A program made the position numbers and the translations under genes. From an uncultured Bacteroidia bacterium (GTDB lineage Bacteria; Bacteroidota; Bacteroidia; Bacteroidales; ML635J-15), in contig CACYQN010000022.1 of assembly GCA_902776565.1 (NCBI GenBank), forward strand, positions 1-35,227: a stretch of DNA of 35,227 bases, given 5' to 3'. Numbering within the stretch: the stretch's first letter is position 1; every line of letters starts with the position of its first letter. The notes beneath the pieces are model-generated. The model did no database searches, was not told where the DNA came from, and saw only the letters and a program-made list of their open reading frames with translations. This document shows, piece by piece, positions 14,320-22,683 of this stretch.

Positions 14320-15336
14320 TTAAATTATTATTGCTTCAGGTTCGAGTTTTACACCGAATTTCTCGAAGACTTTGTCCTGCACGATTTTGGAAAGCTCCAC
14401 CACGTCGTTTCCTGTGGCGTTTCCAGCATTTATGAGTATGAGCGCCTGATTCTTATGAACAGCTGCGCCCTTGTGTTGGAAGCCTTTCAGTCCGCATTGG
14501 TCGATGAGCCATCCGGCAGCCAGCTTGAAGTTTGCACCAGCAGTGAAATATTTTATTTCGGGAAATTTTTCCTGCAATGCCTTGAATGTTTCGGCATCGA
14601 CAACGGGATTCTTGAAGAAACTTCCTGCACTGCCAGTTTCCGAGACTTCGGGAAGTTTTTTGCGGCGAATGTCGATTATTGCGGAGCGGATGTCGGCTGG
14701 TGACGGATTAGTTATTTTGTTGTCGGTCAAATATTTTTCGACATCGGTATACGAGCGGTTGATGGACGGGTGTTTGCTGAGCTTGTAAACTACCGACAGA
14801 ATTATTGCCTTTCCTTTCAGCAGGTGCTTGAAAATGCTTTCGCGGTAGCCGAAGCAGCAGGCCTCGTTGCTCATGTATTGTATGTCGCCAGAGTCGAGGT
14901 GCAAGAATTTCACGCGATGTATGAATTGACGGGCTTCGGCTCCGTATGCACCGATGTTCTGAACGGCACTTGCTCCTACAGTTCCCGGGATGTACGACAG
15001 ATTTTCGAGTCCGTAAGCTTTTTTCGTAATGCACCATTCCACAAACTCGTCCCATATTTCGCCAGCCTGCGCCTCGACGAAAATGTTGTCGGCTGTTTCG
15101 TAAACGATTTTTCTGCCTTTGGTGGCTGGATGTATTATTGTGCCGTCGAAGTCTTTGGTAAACAAAACGTTGCTGCCTCCACCAAGTACAAAAAACTTGA
15201 AGTCGCTGTCGTTTTTATGAAGTCTGATGAAGTCGAACAATTCCTCGTCGGTGCTGTATTCGAAGAAGGTATTGCATCGTGCTTCTATTCCGAAAGTGTT
15301 GAGTTTCTTTAAGTTGTAGTCGTTTTCAAGTGTCAT
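14320..15336 (-). CDS. murB: UDP-N-acetylenolpyruvoylglucosamine reductase
   Basis: This FAD enzyme uses NADPH to reduce enolpyruvyl-UDP-GlcNAc to UDP-MurNAc in cytosolic peptidoglycan synthesis. The chosen start (15336, MTLENDYNLKKLNTFGIE) gives 338 residues, close to the E. coli length; a frame open 33 codons further upstream has no family similarity. Motifs are VLGGGSNVLF and IPGTVGASAVQNIGAYG for FAD and UDP binding, YRESIFK with the family tyrosine-arginine pair, and GSAGSFFKNP with the catalytic serine. A TACCTTTG -7 element (15353-15360) lies 16 bases before the start. It leads a three-gene operon with mltG and the GH114-like gene. Confidence 0.95.
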   Translation of the reverse strand: MTLENDYNLKKLNTFGIEARCNTFFEYSTDEELFDFIRLHKNDSDFKFFVLGGGSNVLFTKDFDGTIIHPATKGRKIVYETADNIFVEAQAGEIWDEFVEWCITKKAYGLENLSYIPGTVGASAVQNIGAYGAEARQFIHRVKFLHLDSGDIQYMSNEACCFGYRESIFKHLLKGKAIILSVVYKLSKHPSINRSYTDVEKYLTDNKITNPSPADIRSAIIDIRRKKLPEVSETGSAGSFFKNPVVDAETFKALQEKFPEIKYFTAGANFKLAAGWLIDQCGLKGFQHKGAAVHKNQALILINAGNATGNDVVELSKIVQDKVFEKFGVKLEPEAIII

Positions 15337-15352
15337 CGCGAAAATTTTACTG

Positions 15353-15360
15353 CAAAGGTA
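15353..15360 (-). promoter_or_regulatory. -7 element of the murB operon
   Basis: TACCTTTG on the minus strand matches TAnnTTTG and supports the downstream murB start at 15336. No clear -33 TTTG is present. Confidence 0.5.
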
Positions 15361-15478
15361 ATAATGAAAACGATTGCGATTGTTTCCTGGCATATTTTTT
15401 ATCCACAGCCAAATGTGTTCTGCTGTTTTTCGCACTAAAATCGGTAATTTTTGAGATGAAAAAAAATCATGAAAATGT

Positions 15479-15509
15479 TTTGTGTGTTCGTTTCTATATG
15501 TTATCTTTG
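15479..15509 (+). promoter_or_regulatory. Full Bacteroidota promoter (TTTG-N19-TATCTTTG)
   Basis: TTTG (15479-15482) and TATCTTTG (15502-15509) are separated by exactly 19 bases, the textbook Bacteroides primary-sigma layout. It lies 35 bases before the DUF4878 lipoprotein start. It is the best promoter in the window. Confidence 0.8.
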
Positions 15510-15544
15510 CGATAAATTAATAAACATTTTAAAAACGTAATAAT

Positions 15545-16042
15545 ATGAAGAAATTAGTTATTGTATTGGCAGTTATTGCTATGGCATTTGCAATGTCATC
15601 ATGTAAAAAGAATGGTGGAGCAACACCAACCGACGCTACTAAGTCTTACTATGAAATGCTGAAGAAGGAAGATTTCAAGGGCGCTGTTAAGAGTACTTAT
15701 AAGTATAACAAGGAAATGACAGCTGATGAAAAGAAGAAGGCTGAAGAAACTGTAGATGCTTTGGCAGACAAGATTTCGATGGCAATGTCATTCACTGGTG
15801 GTATAAAGGATTTCACTGTTGGCGAAGAAGCTATTGACGGCGAAATGGCAACTGTTAAGGTAAAGGTTACCTACGGAAATGGTGAAGAAAAGGAAGAAGA
15901 ACAGCAGCTTAAGAAAATCGGTGATAAGTGGTTCATATATGATGGTGACGAAGTTGTTAATCCTAACGATGCGTTTGGTGATATCAACTTAGACGACGAA
16001 TCAGAAGAAGTTGCAGACGAAGAAATCGCAGACGAAGAATAA
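15545..16042 (+). CDS. DUF4878-like small lipoprotein
   Basis: This 165-residue lipoprotein has a signal peptide with lipobox AMSSC (C20). Residues 30-135 look like a DUF4878/NTF2-like fold: a helix beginning ATKSYYEMLKKEDFKGAV and a strand pair ending WFIYDGDEVV. The C-terminal 25 residues are strongly acidic (repeated DEE). The function of such proteins is unknown; they are abundant envelope lipoproteins in Bacteroidota. The gene has the strongest promoter seen here and a long terminator right after it, so it is probably a well-expressed single-gene transcript. Confidence 0.85.
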   Translation: MKKLVIVLAVIAMAFAMSSCKKNGGATPTDATKSYYEMLKKEDFKGAVKSTYKYNKEMTADEKKKAEETVDALADKISMAMSFTGGIKDFTVGEEAIDGEMATVKVKVTYGNGEEKEEEQQLKKIGDKWFIYDGDEVVNPNDAFGDINLDDESEEVADEEIADEE

Positions 16043-16066
16043 TCACTACATTCTTTTTAGAACTAT

Positions 16067-16106
16067 AATTTCTGCATCGAAAGTAATTTCGGTGCAGAAA
16101 TTTTTT
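16067..16106 (+). terminator. Strong rho-independent terminator
   Basis: A 16-bp stem (AATTTCTGCATCGAAA with TTTCGGTGCAGAAATT, one T-G wobble) carries a four-base loop and runs into six T's. It ends the DUF4878 lipoprotein transcript. Its A-rich left flank could also serve the other strand, but no minus-strand gene ends here. Confidence 0.92.
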
Positions 16107-16135
16107 AAGTAGAAGCAATATTTTATAGTCGAATA

Positions 16136-16750
16136 ATGAGAAAGCCACTTGTATTCATTTTGTTACCATTACTTTTCTGTATAGGATGCAAGCCTCATGT
16201 GGAATTATTGGTTGATGAGTCCAATCTTCAGGAAGGTGACATTGCTTTTCGTGGAGGAACGAGCATTGAGAGTAATGTGGTTGAAATTGCCGACCAGAAC
16301 GGAATCTACTCGCATTCGGGAATGTTGGTGAAATACGAAGGCAAATGGAAGATTGTCCATGCTGTGCCAGGAGAAGAAAATGAAACTGGAGGCATACAGT
16401 ATCTCAAGATGGACGACCTTGACTTGTTTTTTGCACCCGATAGGGCTTGTGCTGGATGTTTTGCCCGCTACGACACTACTCCCGAAGTGCTTGAAAAGGT
16501 GGCTCAAGAAGCCATAAGGTGGTGGAAAAAGAAAATTCTTTTCGACAACGAGTATTTGATGTCAGATACAACAAAATTGTACTGCTCCCAACTCGTGCAG
16601 TTGTCGTTTGAAAGTCAAGGAATTGATGTGGCACAAGGTAGATGCCATAAATTTCCATTAGCAGACGAAAAGGTAATTTATCCGTCTGACATATTGGAAA
16701 ACCCCAAAATCACAAGGTATTATATATTGGAAGAAAAACCTAAAGACTAG
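16136..16750 (+). CDS. YiiX/YebB-like permuted NlpC/P60 lipoprotein
   Basis: This 204-residue lipoprotein has lipobox FCIGC (C18). The rest is a YiiX-type papain-like amidase domain with the permuted order seen in that family: GDIAFRGG (34-41), then YSHSGM with H60, and later LYCSQLVQ with candidate nucleophile C150. Such enzymes act on amide bonds in cell-wall peptides or on lipids; the substrate here is not known. The gene follows a strong terminator by 30 bases and has no recognisable promoter, so read-through or a weak promoter is likely. It converges on the DUF3127 gene with only 24 bases between them and no hairpin. Confidence 0.82.
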   Translation: MRKPLVFILLPLLFCIGCKPHVELLVDESNLQEGDIAFRGGTSIESNVVEIADQNGIYSHSGMLVKYEGKWKIVHAVPGEENETGGIQYLKMDDLDLFFAPDRACAGCFARYDTTPEVLEKVAQEAIRWWKKKILFDNEYLMSDTTKLYCSQLVQLSFESQGIDVAQGRCHKFPLADEKVIYPSDILENPKITRYYILEEKPKD

Positions 16751-16774
16751 GTTGTGTAACTTGATGAATCCCAA

Positions 16775-17164
16775 TTAGAACGGCAAGTCTCCGTCAACAT
16801 TGTCGTCAGAACCCATAAAGTCTGGCATTTCGGTTGGTGCTGGTGCGCCTGTTGGTGGCGGAGGTGTCGGCATTGATGAGAAACTGCCTGCCTGGTTTTG
16901 TGCCGATTCCACTTTCCATGCGCGCAGGTCGGTGTACCAGTTGTTGTTGTATTCGCGGCTTTCTGGCTCAAAGAAAACATGTACATCTTCGCCAACTACA
17001 AGAGATGAAAGATTTACCTTATCGCCCCAAACTTGGAAGCAAGCCTTCTTTGGAAATTGTCCGTTAGTGTATTCAATTACAAACAATTGTTTTTTCCATG
17101 TGCCGTTTGCACTAGTGCCAGTTACTGGCTCCAATATCTTTATCAATTTTCCAGAAATATCCAT
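16775..17164 (-). CDS. DUF3127 protein with SSB-like acidic tail
   Basis: This 129-residue protein has a DUF3127 domain at 1-88 (MDISGKLIKILEP at the start, WGDKVNLSSL near 46-55, NNWYTDLRAW near 74-83), predicted to be a small beta-barrel of OB type. A flexible linker rich in Pro, Ser, Gly and Ala (95-115) leads to a final acidic tip ending DGDLPF. The plan (OB fold, disordered linker, acidic tip ending in Pro-Phe) is that of bacterial single-stranded-DNA-binding protein, whose tip recruits repair enzymes. A DNA role is therefore plausible but not shown. It is a single-gene unit. Confidence 0.85.
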   Translation of the reverse strand: MDISGKLIKILEPVTGTSANGTWKKQLFVIEYTNGQFPKKACFQVWGDKVNLSSLVVGEDVHVFFEPESREYNNNWYTDLRAWKVESAQNQAGSFSSMPTPPPPTGAPAPTEMPDFMGSDDNVDGDLPF

Positions 17165-17254
17165 AGTCTTTATTATTTTTAGACTGCGAAATTACATATA
17201 ATTATTCGTTTATGACGAATTTGCAAGTCTAATGTTATTAACAATTTTTCGATG

Positions 17255-18412
17255 TTATATTTTTACTCTTCGGGTGAATTCTATCAGGTTGTCAATGCCT
17301 CTAACGAACTCTTCTTCTTCGCGGGCAATGTTGATTCTTATGTAGTTGTTCCATTCTTTGCCAAAATGCACGCCCGGGATTACTGCCGTCCTGATGTTTT
17401 CATATAGGGCAAGTCCGAAACGTAGGCTGTCGTTCCATGGTTCGGGAAGTTTTGCCCAGATGAAATATCCGCCGTCGTTCTGCGGGCATTCGAAGCCTGC
17501 TTTTTGCAGTCGTTCGTTGCCTATTTCAAGGTTGCGGATGATTTTGCGGCGCAGTTCGGTTATGTATGTGTACGATTCGTCGGTGTCGAGAAATTCGGCT
17601 ATTGCCTGTTGTTGCGGTGCTGCCGACGACAAGCCGATGTAGTCGTGTATGTAGCTTATTTTTGCGAAATGGCTTTCGTGGAAGATGAAATAGCCAACGC
17701 GCCAGCCTGTTATTGAGTATTTTTTTGAGAAGCTATTGACATAAAACACATTTGGTGAAATTCGTTCGATAGGGTAGTAGGGGGGCTGGTTGTTGAAGTA
17801 CAATTCTCCGTAAACCGAATCTATTATAAGGTATGAGCCAAATTCTTCACATAGGTCAATGAGGTAGTCGAGTTTTTCGCGACTCAAGGTTTTGCCGTAT
17901 GGATTTCCGGGCGAGGCTACGAATATTACATTTATCTTGTTGTCGATGAAAAACTTACGGAATTTTTCGTTGTCGAAGTAGGTTTCCGGGTCGGTAGGAT
18001 AGGTAAAGAAGTTGTTGCCAAAAATCTGTGGCAGATGAATATATGATTCGTATGCAGGCGAGAAGCTCATTGCGTTGAAATTCTTGCCATTGTTGCCTTG
18101 CAAGTAGGTGTATATCAGCGAAACGGCTTCGGTAGCACCACTCGATATGAATATTCTTGCATCGGATGGTCTATGGCTATATTTTGCATCCAAATGTTCT
18201 AGTAGCTTTTGGTTTCCACATCCTGGTGCGTACTGGTGTATGTCTTTTTTCAGAACGTTGGCGAATATATCCAGCAGTTTTTCTGGCGGACGGAATCCAG
18301 GTATGCCTTGTGCTAAATTTGTTCCTCCGTTCAATTTTACCATATTGCTGAAATAGCTTATCAACGAGCCTGTTATCTGTGGCAGTGGAGTGGATGGGGA
18401 AAGGTAGTTCAT
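17255..18412 (-). CDS. PLP-dependent class I/II aminotransferase
   Basis: This 385-residue cytosolic fold-type I enzyme has SSGATEA (90-96) for the cofactor phosphate, ASPGNPYG with N170, a cofactor-ring aspartate D198 with Y201, the Schiff-base lysine K230 in NSFSKKYSITGWR, and a C-terminal substrate arginine in NYIRINIA. The closest functional groups are methionine/kynurenine-type aminotransferases (YbdL/KAT-like), which use alpha-keto acids and often aromatic amino acids or methionine. The exact substrate cannot be read from sequence. No biosynthetic partner is adjacent. A TATCTTTG promoter element lies at 18461-18468. Confidence 0.9.
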   Translation of the reverse strand: MNYLSPSTPLPQITGSLISYFSNMVKLNGGTNLAQGIPGFRPPEKLLDIFANVLKKDIHQYAPGCGNQKLLEHLDAKYSHRPSDARIFISSGATEAVSLIYTYLQGNNGKNFNAMSFSPAYESYIHLPQIFGNNFFTYPTDPETYFDNEKFRKFFIDNKINVIFVASPGNPYGKTLSREKLDYLIDLCEEFGSYLIIDSVYGELYFNNQPPYYPIERISPNVFYVNSFSKKYSITGWRVGYFIFHESHFAKISYIHDYIGLSSAAPQQQAIAEFLDTDESYTYITELRRKIIRNLEIGNERLQKAGFECPQNDGGYFIWAKLPEPWNDSLRFGLALYENIRTAVIPGVHFGKEWNNYIRINIAREEEEFVRGIDNLIEFTRRVKI

Positions 18413-18460
18413 TACGAAACAATTTATAGTTATGATATATGTTCTTGTTTATTGACTACG

Positions 18461-18468
18461 CAAAGATA
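18461..18468 (-). promoter_or_regulatory. -7 element of aminotransferase gene
   Basis: TATCTTTG on the minus strand matches TAnnTTTG, about 48 bases before the start codon. No TTTG is present at -33. Confidence 0.45.
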
Positions 18469-18504
18469 AGGCTTTTTGCGGCTATTGGAGAGATTTATTT
18501 TAAT

Positions 18505-18534
18505 AAAAAAAGCCACCCTTTCGAGTGGCTTTTG
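18505..18534 (-). terminator. Terminator of the hydrogenase operon
   Basis: AAAAGCCAC and GTGGCTTTT form a 9-bp stem around an 8-base loop, 20 bases after the hndA stop. On the minus strand it is followed by a run of T. The T-side on the plus strand is weaker. Confidence 0.9.
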
Positions 18535-18553
18535 TTATCAGTTGCGACTGAGA

Positions 18554-19027
18554 TTAATATTCAGCCAAAACTTCCTTTACCTTTTCAGGTGTCATACGAC
18601 CGTAGGTCTTACCGCCGATGCTCATAACTGGAGCCAAACCGCAAGCACCAACGCAACGGAGGCAGTTCAACGAGAACTTTCCGTCTGGAGTTACCTGTCC
18701 AACTTCAATCTTGAGTTCGTTCTTCAATGCGTCGAGAACCTTTTCAGCACCTCTTACATAGCAAGCAGTACCAAGGCATACATTGATTGGATGTTCGCCC
18801 TTAGGAGTCATAGTGAAGAAGCTGTAGAAGCTAACAACACCATAAACCTTTGCTACTGGAATATGCAGGCATTCTGCAACATATTCCTGTACTTCAGCTG
18901 GCAAGTATCCGAAATGACCCTGAGTCTTGTGGAGAACATTGATCAATTCTCCCTCTTTGTTACCGAAGGATTCACATATTTCCTTGATAACCTTCATATT
19001 GCATTCTGACAATTTTATTGTAGCCAT
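18554..19027 (-). CDS. hndA: NADH-linked [FeFe]-hydrogenase subunit, NuoE/HndA type
   Basis: This 157-residue thioredoxin-like [2Fe-2S] protein is homologous to NuoE and HydC/HndA. An N-terminal helical part is followed by the cluster ligands CLGTAC (two cysteines) and CLRCVGAC (paired cysteines). It passes electrons between the flavin subunit and the hydrogenase subunit. It is the last gene of the operon, 21 bases after hndD. In many operons this subunit is encoded first, so the order here differs. Confidence 0.93.
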   Translation of the reverse strand: MATIKLSECNMKVIKEICESFGNKEGELINVLHKTQGHFGYLPAEVQEYVAECLHIPVAKVYGVVSFYSFFTMTPKGEHPINVCLGTACYVRGAEKVLDALKNELKIEVGQVTPDGKFSLNCLRCVGACGLAPVMSIGGKTYGRMTPEKVKEVLAEY

Positions 19028-19048
19028 ATCTTTTTCCTTTGTTTAAAT

Positions 19049-20815
19049 TTAACCTTCAATTTCTACCTTAGTTGATCTGTCGATGTAGTGAGTGTGCAGC
19101 TGTTCGTGTGACAGATGTCCGCATGGTTCACCATAGTATTCCTTGTAGATAGCTATGATGTCCGGATTTTCGTGTGACTTACGAATCGGCTTGCCTGCAT
19201 CTTCGCGGTAAGTAGCTTCCATACGCTTGCGTATGATGTCGCTGTTGCCGTGGTGGTAAGGCTGACCTGCGCCACCGATACATCCGCCTGGGCATGCCAT
19301 AACTTCGATGAAGTGGAAGCCTCTTGGGTTGCCGTTGCGAATTTCTTCCATCATTGCGCGTGCATTCGAAAGAGTGTGGCATACAGCTACCTTAACTGGC
19401 AATCCGTCGAAATCAACTGTTGCGGTCTTAACGCCATCCAATCCACGAACTTCTTCGAAGTCGATTCTTGGGAGGGTCTTCTTTGTGTGAACTTCGTAAG
19501 CTGTACGGAGAGCTGCCTCCATAACACCACCTGTTGCACCGAAGATAACTGCAGCACCTGTCGATTCGCCGAGCGGGCTGTCGAAGTCTTCTTCTGGGAG
19601 CTGGTTGAGGTCGATGTTGAACTGCTTGATGAGGTGTGCAAGTTCGCGGGTCGAGATCGAGAAGTTAACATCTGGATCGCCGTTAACCTTGAATTCATCG
19701 CGTGCAACTTCGCTCTTCTTTGCCAAGCAAGGCATTACAGAAACTACTACCATGTCTTCGCGCTTAACACCAATCTTCTTTGCGAAGAAGTTCTTAGCTA
19801 CAGGACCGAACATCTGTTGCGGTGACTTAGCTGTTGAGAGGTTGTCGAGAAGATCCGGGAAGTTCTTTTCCATGAAAGTGATCCATGCCGGGCAGCAAGA
19901 AGTGAACTGAGGCATTGCAACCTTTTCACCGTTGAGAACCTTAGCAACCCTGTGGAGAAGTTCAGTACCTTCTTCCATGATGGTGAGGTCGGCACTCCAG
20001 TCGGTATCGAATACATAGTCGAAACCGATGCGGCGGAGAGCTGCTGCCATCTTGCCGGTAACGATAGTACCAGGTTCCATTCCGAATTCTTCGCCGAGAG
20101 CAACACGAACTGCAGGAGCTGTCTGAACAACAACAGTCTTGGTCGGGTCGGCAAGAGCCTTCATTACATCGCTTACATTGTCAACCAATGTCAAAGCGCC
20201 AACTGGGCATACCTGAACGCACTGACCGCAGTTTACGCATGAAGTTTCGCCGAGGTCGCTTTCGAATGCTGGTGATACAACTGCCGGGAAACCACGGTTG
20301 ATAGCTGACAAAGCGCCAACGCTCTGAATCTGGTTACACATAGTTTCGCAACGACGGCACATAACGCACTTGTCCATGTCGCGGTAAACCGACTTGGTAG
20401 TGTCCTTGCGGTAAGTTGACTGTTCTCCCTTGAACGGGATTTCGCGGATGCCAAGCTTTGTTGCCAATGCCTGGAGTTCGCAGTCGCCCGACTTAGCGCA
20501 CTGCAAGCAGTCATTCGGGTGGTCGGAGAGGATAAGTTCAACGACGGTCTTGCGAGCGTTGATAACGCGTGCATTGTGAGTGTGAACAACCATTCCTTCC
20601 ATGCATTCGGTAACGCATGCTGGAGCAAGGTTTCTTCTTCCTTCAACTTCTACGACGCAAACACGGCATCCACCCGGTTTGTTTTCAAAATTCATTCCTG
20701 CAAGTTCAAAGTAGCACAATGTAGGAATATCGATGCCATTCTGACGAGCTGCCTTCAATATGGTGGTTCCAGCTTCGACTTCAATCGGCCTATTATCTAT
20801 TGTTAATTTTACCAT
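19049..20815 (-). CDS. hndD: [FeFe]-hydrogenase catalytic subunit, HndD/HydA type
   Basis: This 588-residue cytosolic enzyme interconverts protons and H2. From the N-terminus it has a plant-type [2Fe-2S] domain (C34 to about C68), a His-Cys3 [4Fe-4S] site (HPNDCLQCAKSGDC), two ferredoxin-type [4Fe-4S] sites (CVMCRRCETMC and CVNCGQCVQVC), and the H-cluster domain. All three H-cluster signatures are intact: TSCCPAW, MPCLAKKSE and MACPGGCIGGAG. The length and absence of an extra C-terminal [2Fe-2S] domain fit group A3 NADH-dependent, usually electron-bifurcating, enzymes. Maturation genes hydE/F/G are not in the window. Confidence 0.96.
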   Translation of the reverse strand: MVKLTIDNRPIEVEAGTTILKAARQNGIDIPTLCYFELAGMNFENKPGGCRVCVVEVEGRRNLAPACVTECMEGMVVHTHNARVINARKTVVELILSDHPNDCLQCAKSGDCELQALATKLGIREIPFKGEQSTYRKDTTKSVYRDMDKCVMCRRCETMCNQIQSVGALSAINRGFPAVVSPAFESDLGETSCVNCGQCVQVCPVGALTLVDNVSDVMKALADPTKTVVVQTAPAVRVALGEEFGMEPGTIVTGKMAAALRRIGFDYVFDTDWSADLTIMEEGTELLHRVAKVLNGEKVAMPQFTSCCPAWITFMEKNFPDLLDNLSTAKSPQQMFGPVAKNFFAKKIGVKREDMVVVSVMPCLAKKSEVARDEFKVNGDPDVNFSISTRELAHLIKQFNIDLNQLPEEDFDSPLGESTGAAVIFGATGGVMEAALRTAYEVHTKKTLPRIDFEEVRGLDGVKTATVDFDGLPVKVAVCHTLSNARAMMEEIRNGNPRGFHFIEVMACPGGCIGGAGQPYHHGNSDIIRKRMEATYREDAGKPIRKSHENPDIIAIYKEYYGEPCGHLSHEQLHTHYIDRSTKVEIEG

Positions 20816-20846
20816 TTCTAAATTGTTTTTACGGTTTGAATCTTAA

Positions 20847-22664
20847 TTACTTAACTGATATAGCACCAAACTTACACTTTTCGATGCAGGTACCACACTT
20901 AATACACTTTTCTTGATCGATTTCCATCGAAGCCAACTTGTGACCATTTGCAATGTAATCGGTTCTTGTGATTGCGCTTACTGGACAAGCCTTAGCACAT
21001 GCTCCGCAACCAATACAAGCTTCCTTGTCGATGATGTACTTCTTGAGAGCCTTGCACTGACCAGCGCGGCACTTCTTTTCGGTAACGTGCTCTACATATT
21101 CGTCCCAGAAGTTGTTCAAAGTTGACAATACTGGGTTTGGTGAAGTCTGACCTAAACCGCACAAAGCAGAATCCTTGATAACCATTGCGAGGTTCTTCAA
21201 CTTTTCGAGGTCTTCCATTGTGCCCTTGCCTTCGGTAATCTTGGTGAGGATTTCGAGCATACGCTTGTTACCTACACGGCATGGAGTACACTTACCGCAG
21301 GATTCTTCGCAGGTGAATTCGAGGAAGAACTTAGCGATAGAAACCATACAGTCGTCTTCGTCCATAACGATCATACCGCCCGAACCCATCATTGAGCCAG
21401 CAGCTACGAGGTTATCGAAATCAACTGGAGTGTCGAGGTGCTTTTCTGTCAAGCAGCCACCCGAAGGACCACCGGTCTGTACAGCTTTGAATTTCTTTCC
21501 GTTCTTGATACCACCACCGATTTCGTAGATGATTTCGCGAAGGGTGATACCCATAGGAACTTCGATAAGACCTACATTGTTGATCTTTCCAGCCAAAGCG
21601 AATACCTTGGTACCCTTCGACTTTTCTGTTCCGATTGAAGAGAACCATTCCCATCCGCGGTTGAAGATAACTGGGATGTTAGCGAAAGTTTCAACATTGT
21701 TTACATTGGTCGGGAGTTCCATATAACCAGCCTGTGCTGGGAAAGGTGGCTTGAATGTAGGTTCGCCACGCTTACCTTCCATCGAGTGGATAAGAGCGGT
21801 TTCCTCACCGCAAACGAATGCGCCAGCACCGTAGCGGAGTTCGATTTCGAAATCGAAGCCAGTTCCCATGATGTCCTTGCCCAAAAGACCGTATTCTTCA
21901 GCCTGCTTGATAGCAACCTGGAGTCTGTGGATTGCCAATGGGTATTCAGCACGGATGTAGATCAAACCTTTGGTTGCGCCGATGCAGTAACCGCAGATTG
22001 CCATAGCTTCGAGAATCGAGTGCGGGTCACCTTCGAGGACGCTTCTGTCCATGAATGCTCCCGGGTCACCTTCGTCAGCGTTGCAGGTAACGTACTTCTG
22101 TACGCCTGGACGGCTCTTCGAAGCGATTTCCCACTTAACGCCAGTCGGGAAGCCTGCGCCACCACGACCGCGGAGACCTGATTTCTTTACTACGTCGATA
22201 GCCTCTGCTGGAGTCATTTCGGTAAGAACCTTACCCAAAGCAGCATAACCTTCGCGAGCGATGCATTCGTCGATGTTTTCAGGATCGATGAAACCGCAGT
22301 TACGCAAAGCGATACGAATCTGCTTCTTGTAGAATTCCATGTGCTTCGAGTCGCTTACATGTTCCTTGTTTTCAGGATCGGTGTAAAGTAAGCGGGTTAC
22401 TTTTCTACCTTTAATAATATGTTCTTCGATGATTTCCTTTGCATCTTCAGGAGTTACCTGAGTATAGAAAGTGTTGTCAGGAATAACCTTTACGATCGGG
22501 CCTTTTTCGCAGAAACCGAAGCAGCCAGTCGGAACAACCTTTGCAAATTCTTTCAAACCGTGAGATTCGAGCTCCTTGTCGAGCTGAGCCATAATTTCAT
22601 GGCTTCTGGATGCGGAACAGCCAGTACCGCCGCATACCAAGAGGTGCATTTTGTATTGTGCCAT
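20847..22664 (-). CDS. hndC: NADH-binding flavoprotein subunit, NuoF/HndC type
   Basis: This 605-residue subunit oxidises NAD(P)H and feeds electrons to the hydrogenase, or accepts them in the bifurcating direction. An N-terminal thioredoxin-like [2Fe-2S] domain has C11, C16, C48 and C52. The NuoF core follows with GRGGAGFPTG for NADH and FMN, and ESCGKCTPCRVG for a [4Fe-4S] cluster. Two C-terminal ferredoxin motifs (CIGCGACAKAC and CIKCGTCIEKC) close the protein. The start is supported by a strong AAGGAGG site 10 bases upstream. It lies 19 bases after hndB. Confidence 0.96.
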   Translation of the reverse strand: MAQYKMHLLVCGGTGCSASRSHEIMAQLDKELESHGLKEFAKVVPTGCFGFCEKGPIVKVIPDNTFYTQVTPEDAKEIIEEHIIKGRKVTRLLYTDPENKEHVSDSKHMEFYKKQIRIALRNCGFIDPENIDECIAREGYAALGKVLTEMTPAEAIDVVKKSGLRGRGGAGFPTGVKWEIASKSRPGVQKYVTCNADEGDPGAFMDRSVLEGDPHSILEAMAICGYCIGATKGLIYIRAEYPLAIHRLQVAIKQAEEYGLLGKDIMGTGFDFEIELRYGAGAFVCGEETALIHSMEGKRGEPTFKPPFPAQAGYMELPTNVNNVETFANIPVIFNRGWEWFSSIGTEKSKGTKVFALAGKINNVGLIEVPMGITLREIIYEIGGGIKNGKKFKAVQTGGPSGGCLTEKHLDTPVDFDNLVAAGSMMGSGGMIVMDEDDCMVSIAKFFLEFTCEESCGKCTPCRVGNKRMLEILTKITEGKGTMEDLEKLKNLAMVIKDSALCGLGQTSPNPVLSTLNNFWDEYVEHVTEKKCRAGQCKALKKYIIDKEACIGCGACAKACPVSAITRTDYIANGHKLASMEIDQEKCIKCGTCIEKCKFGAISVK

Positions 22665-22683
22665 TAGTTCTAATCCTCCTTAT

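Noticed and set aside
14320..15435. Longer murB start at 15435
   Set aside because: The first 33 codons have no family similarity and include the likely promoter; ATG at 15336 fits the family length.
20913..22664. Antisense frames in the hydrogenase and clpB genes
   Set aside because: They follow from codon bias of the real genes; none has domain features.
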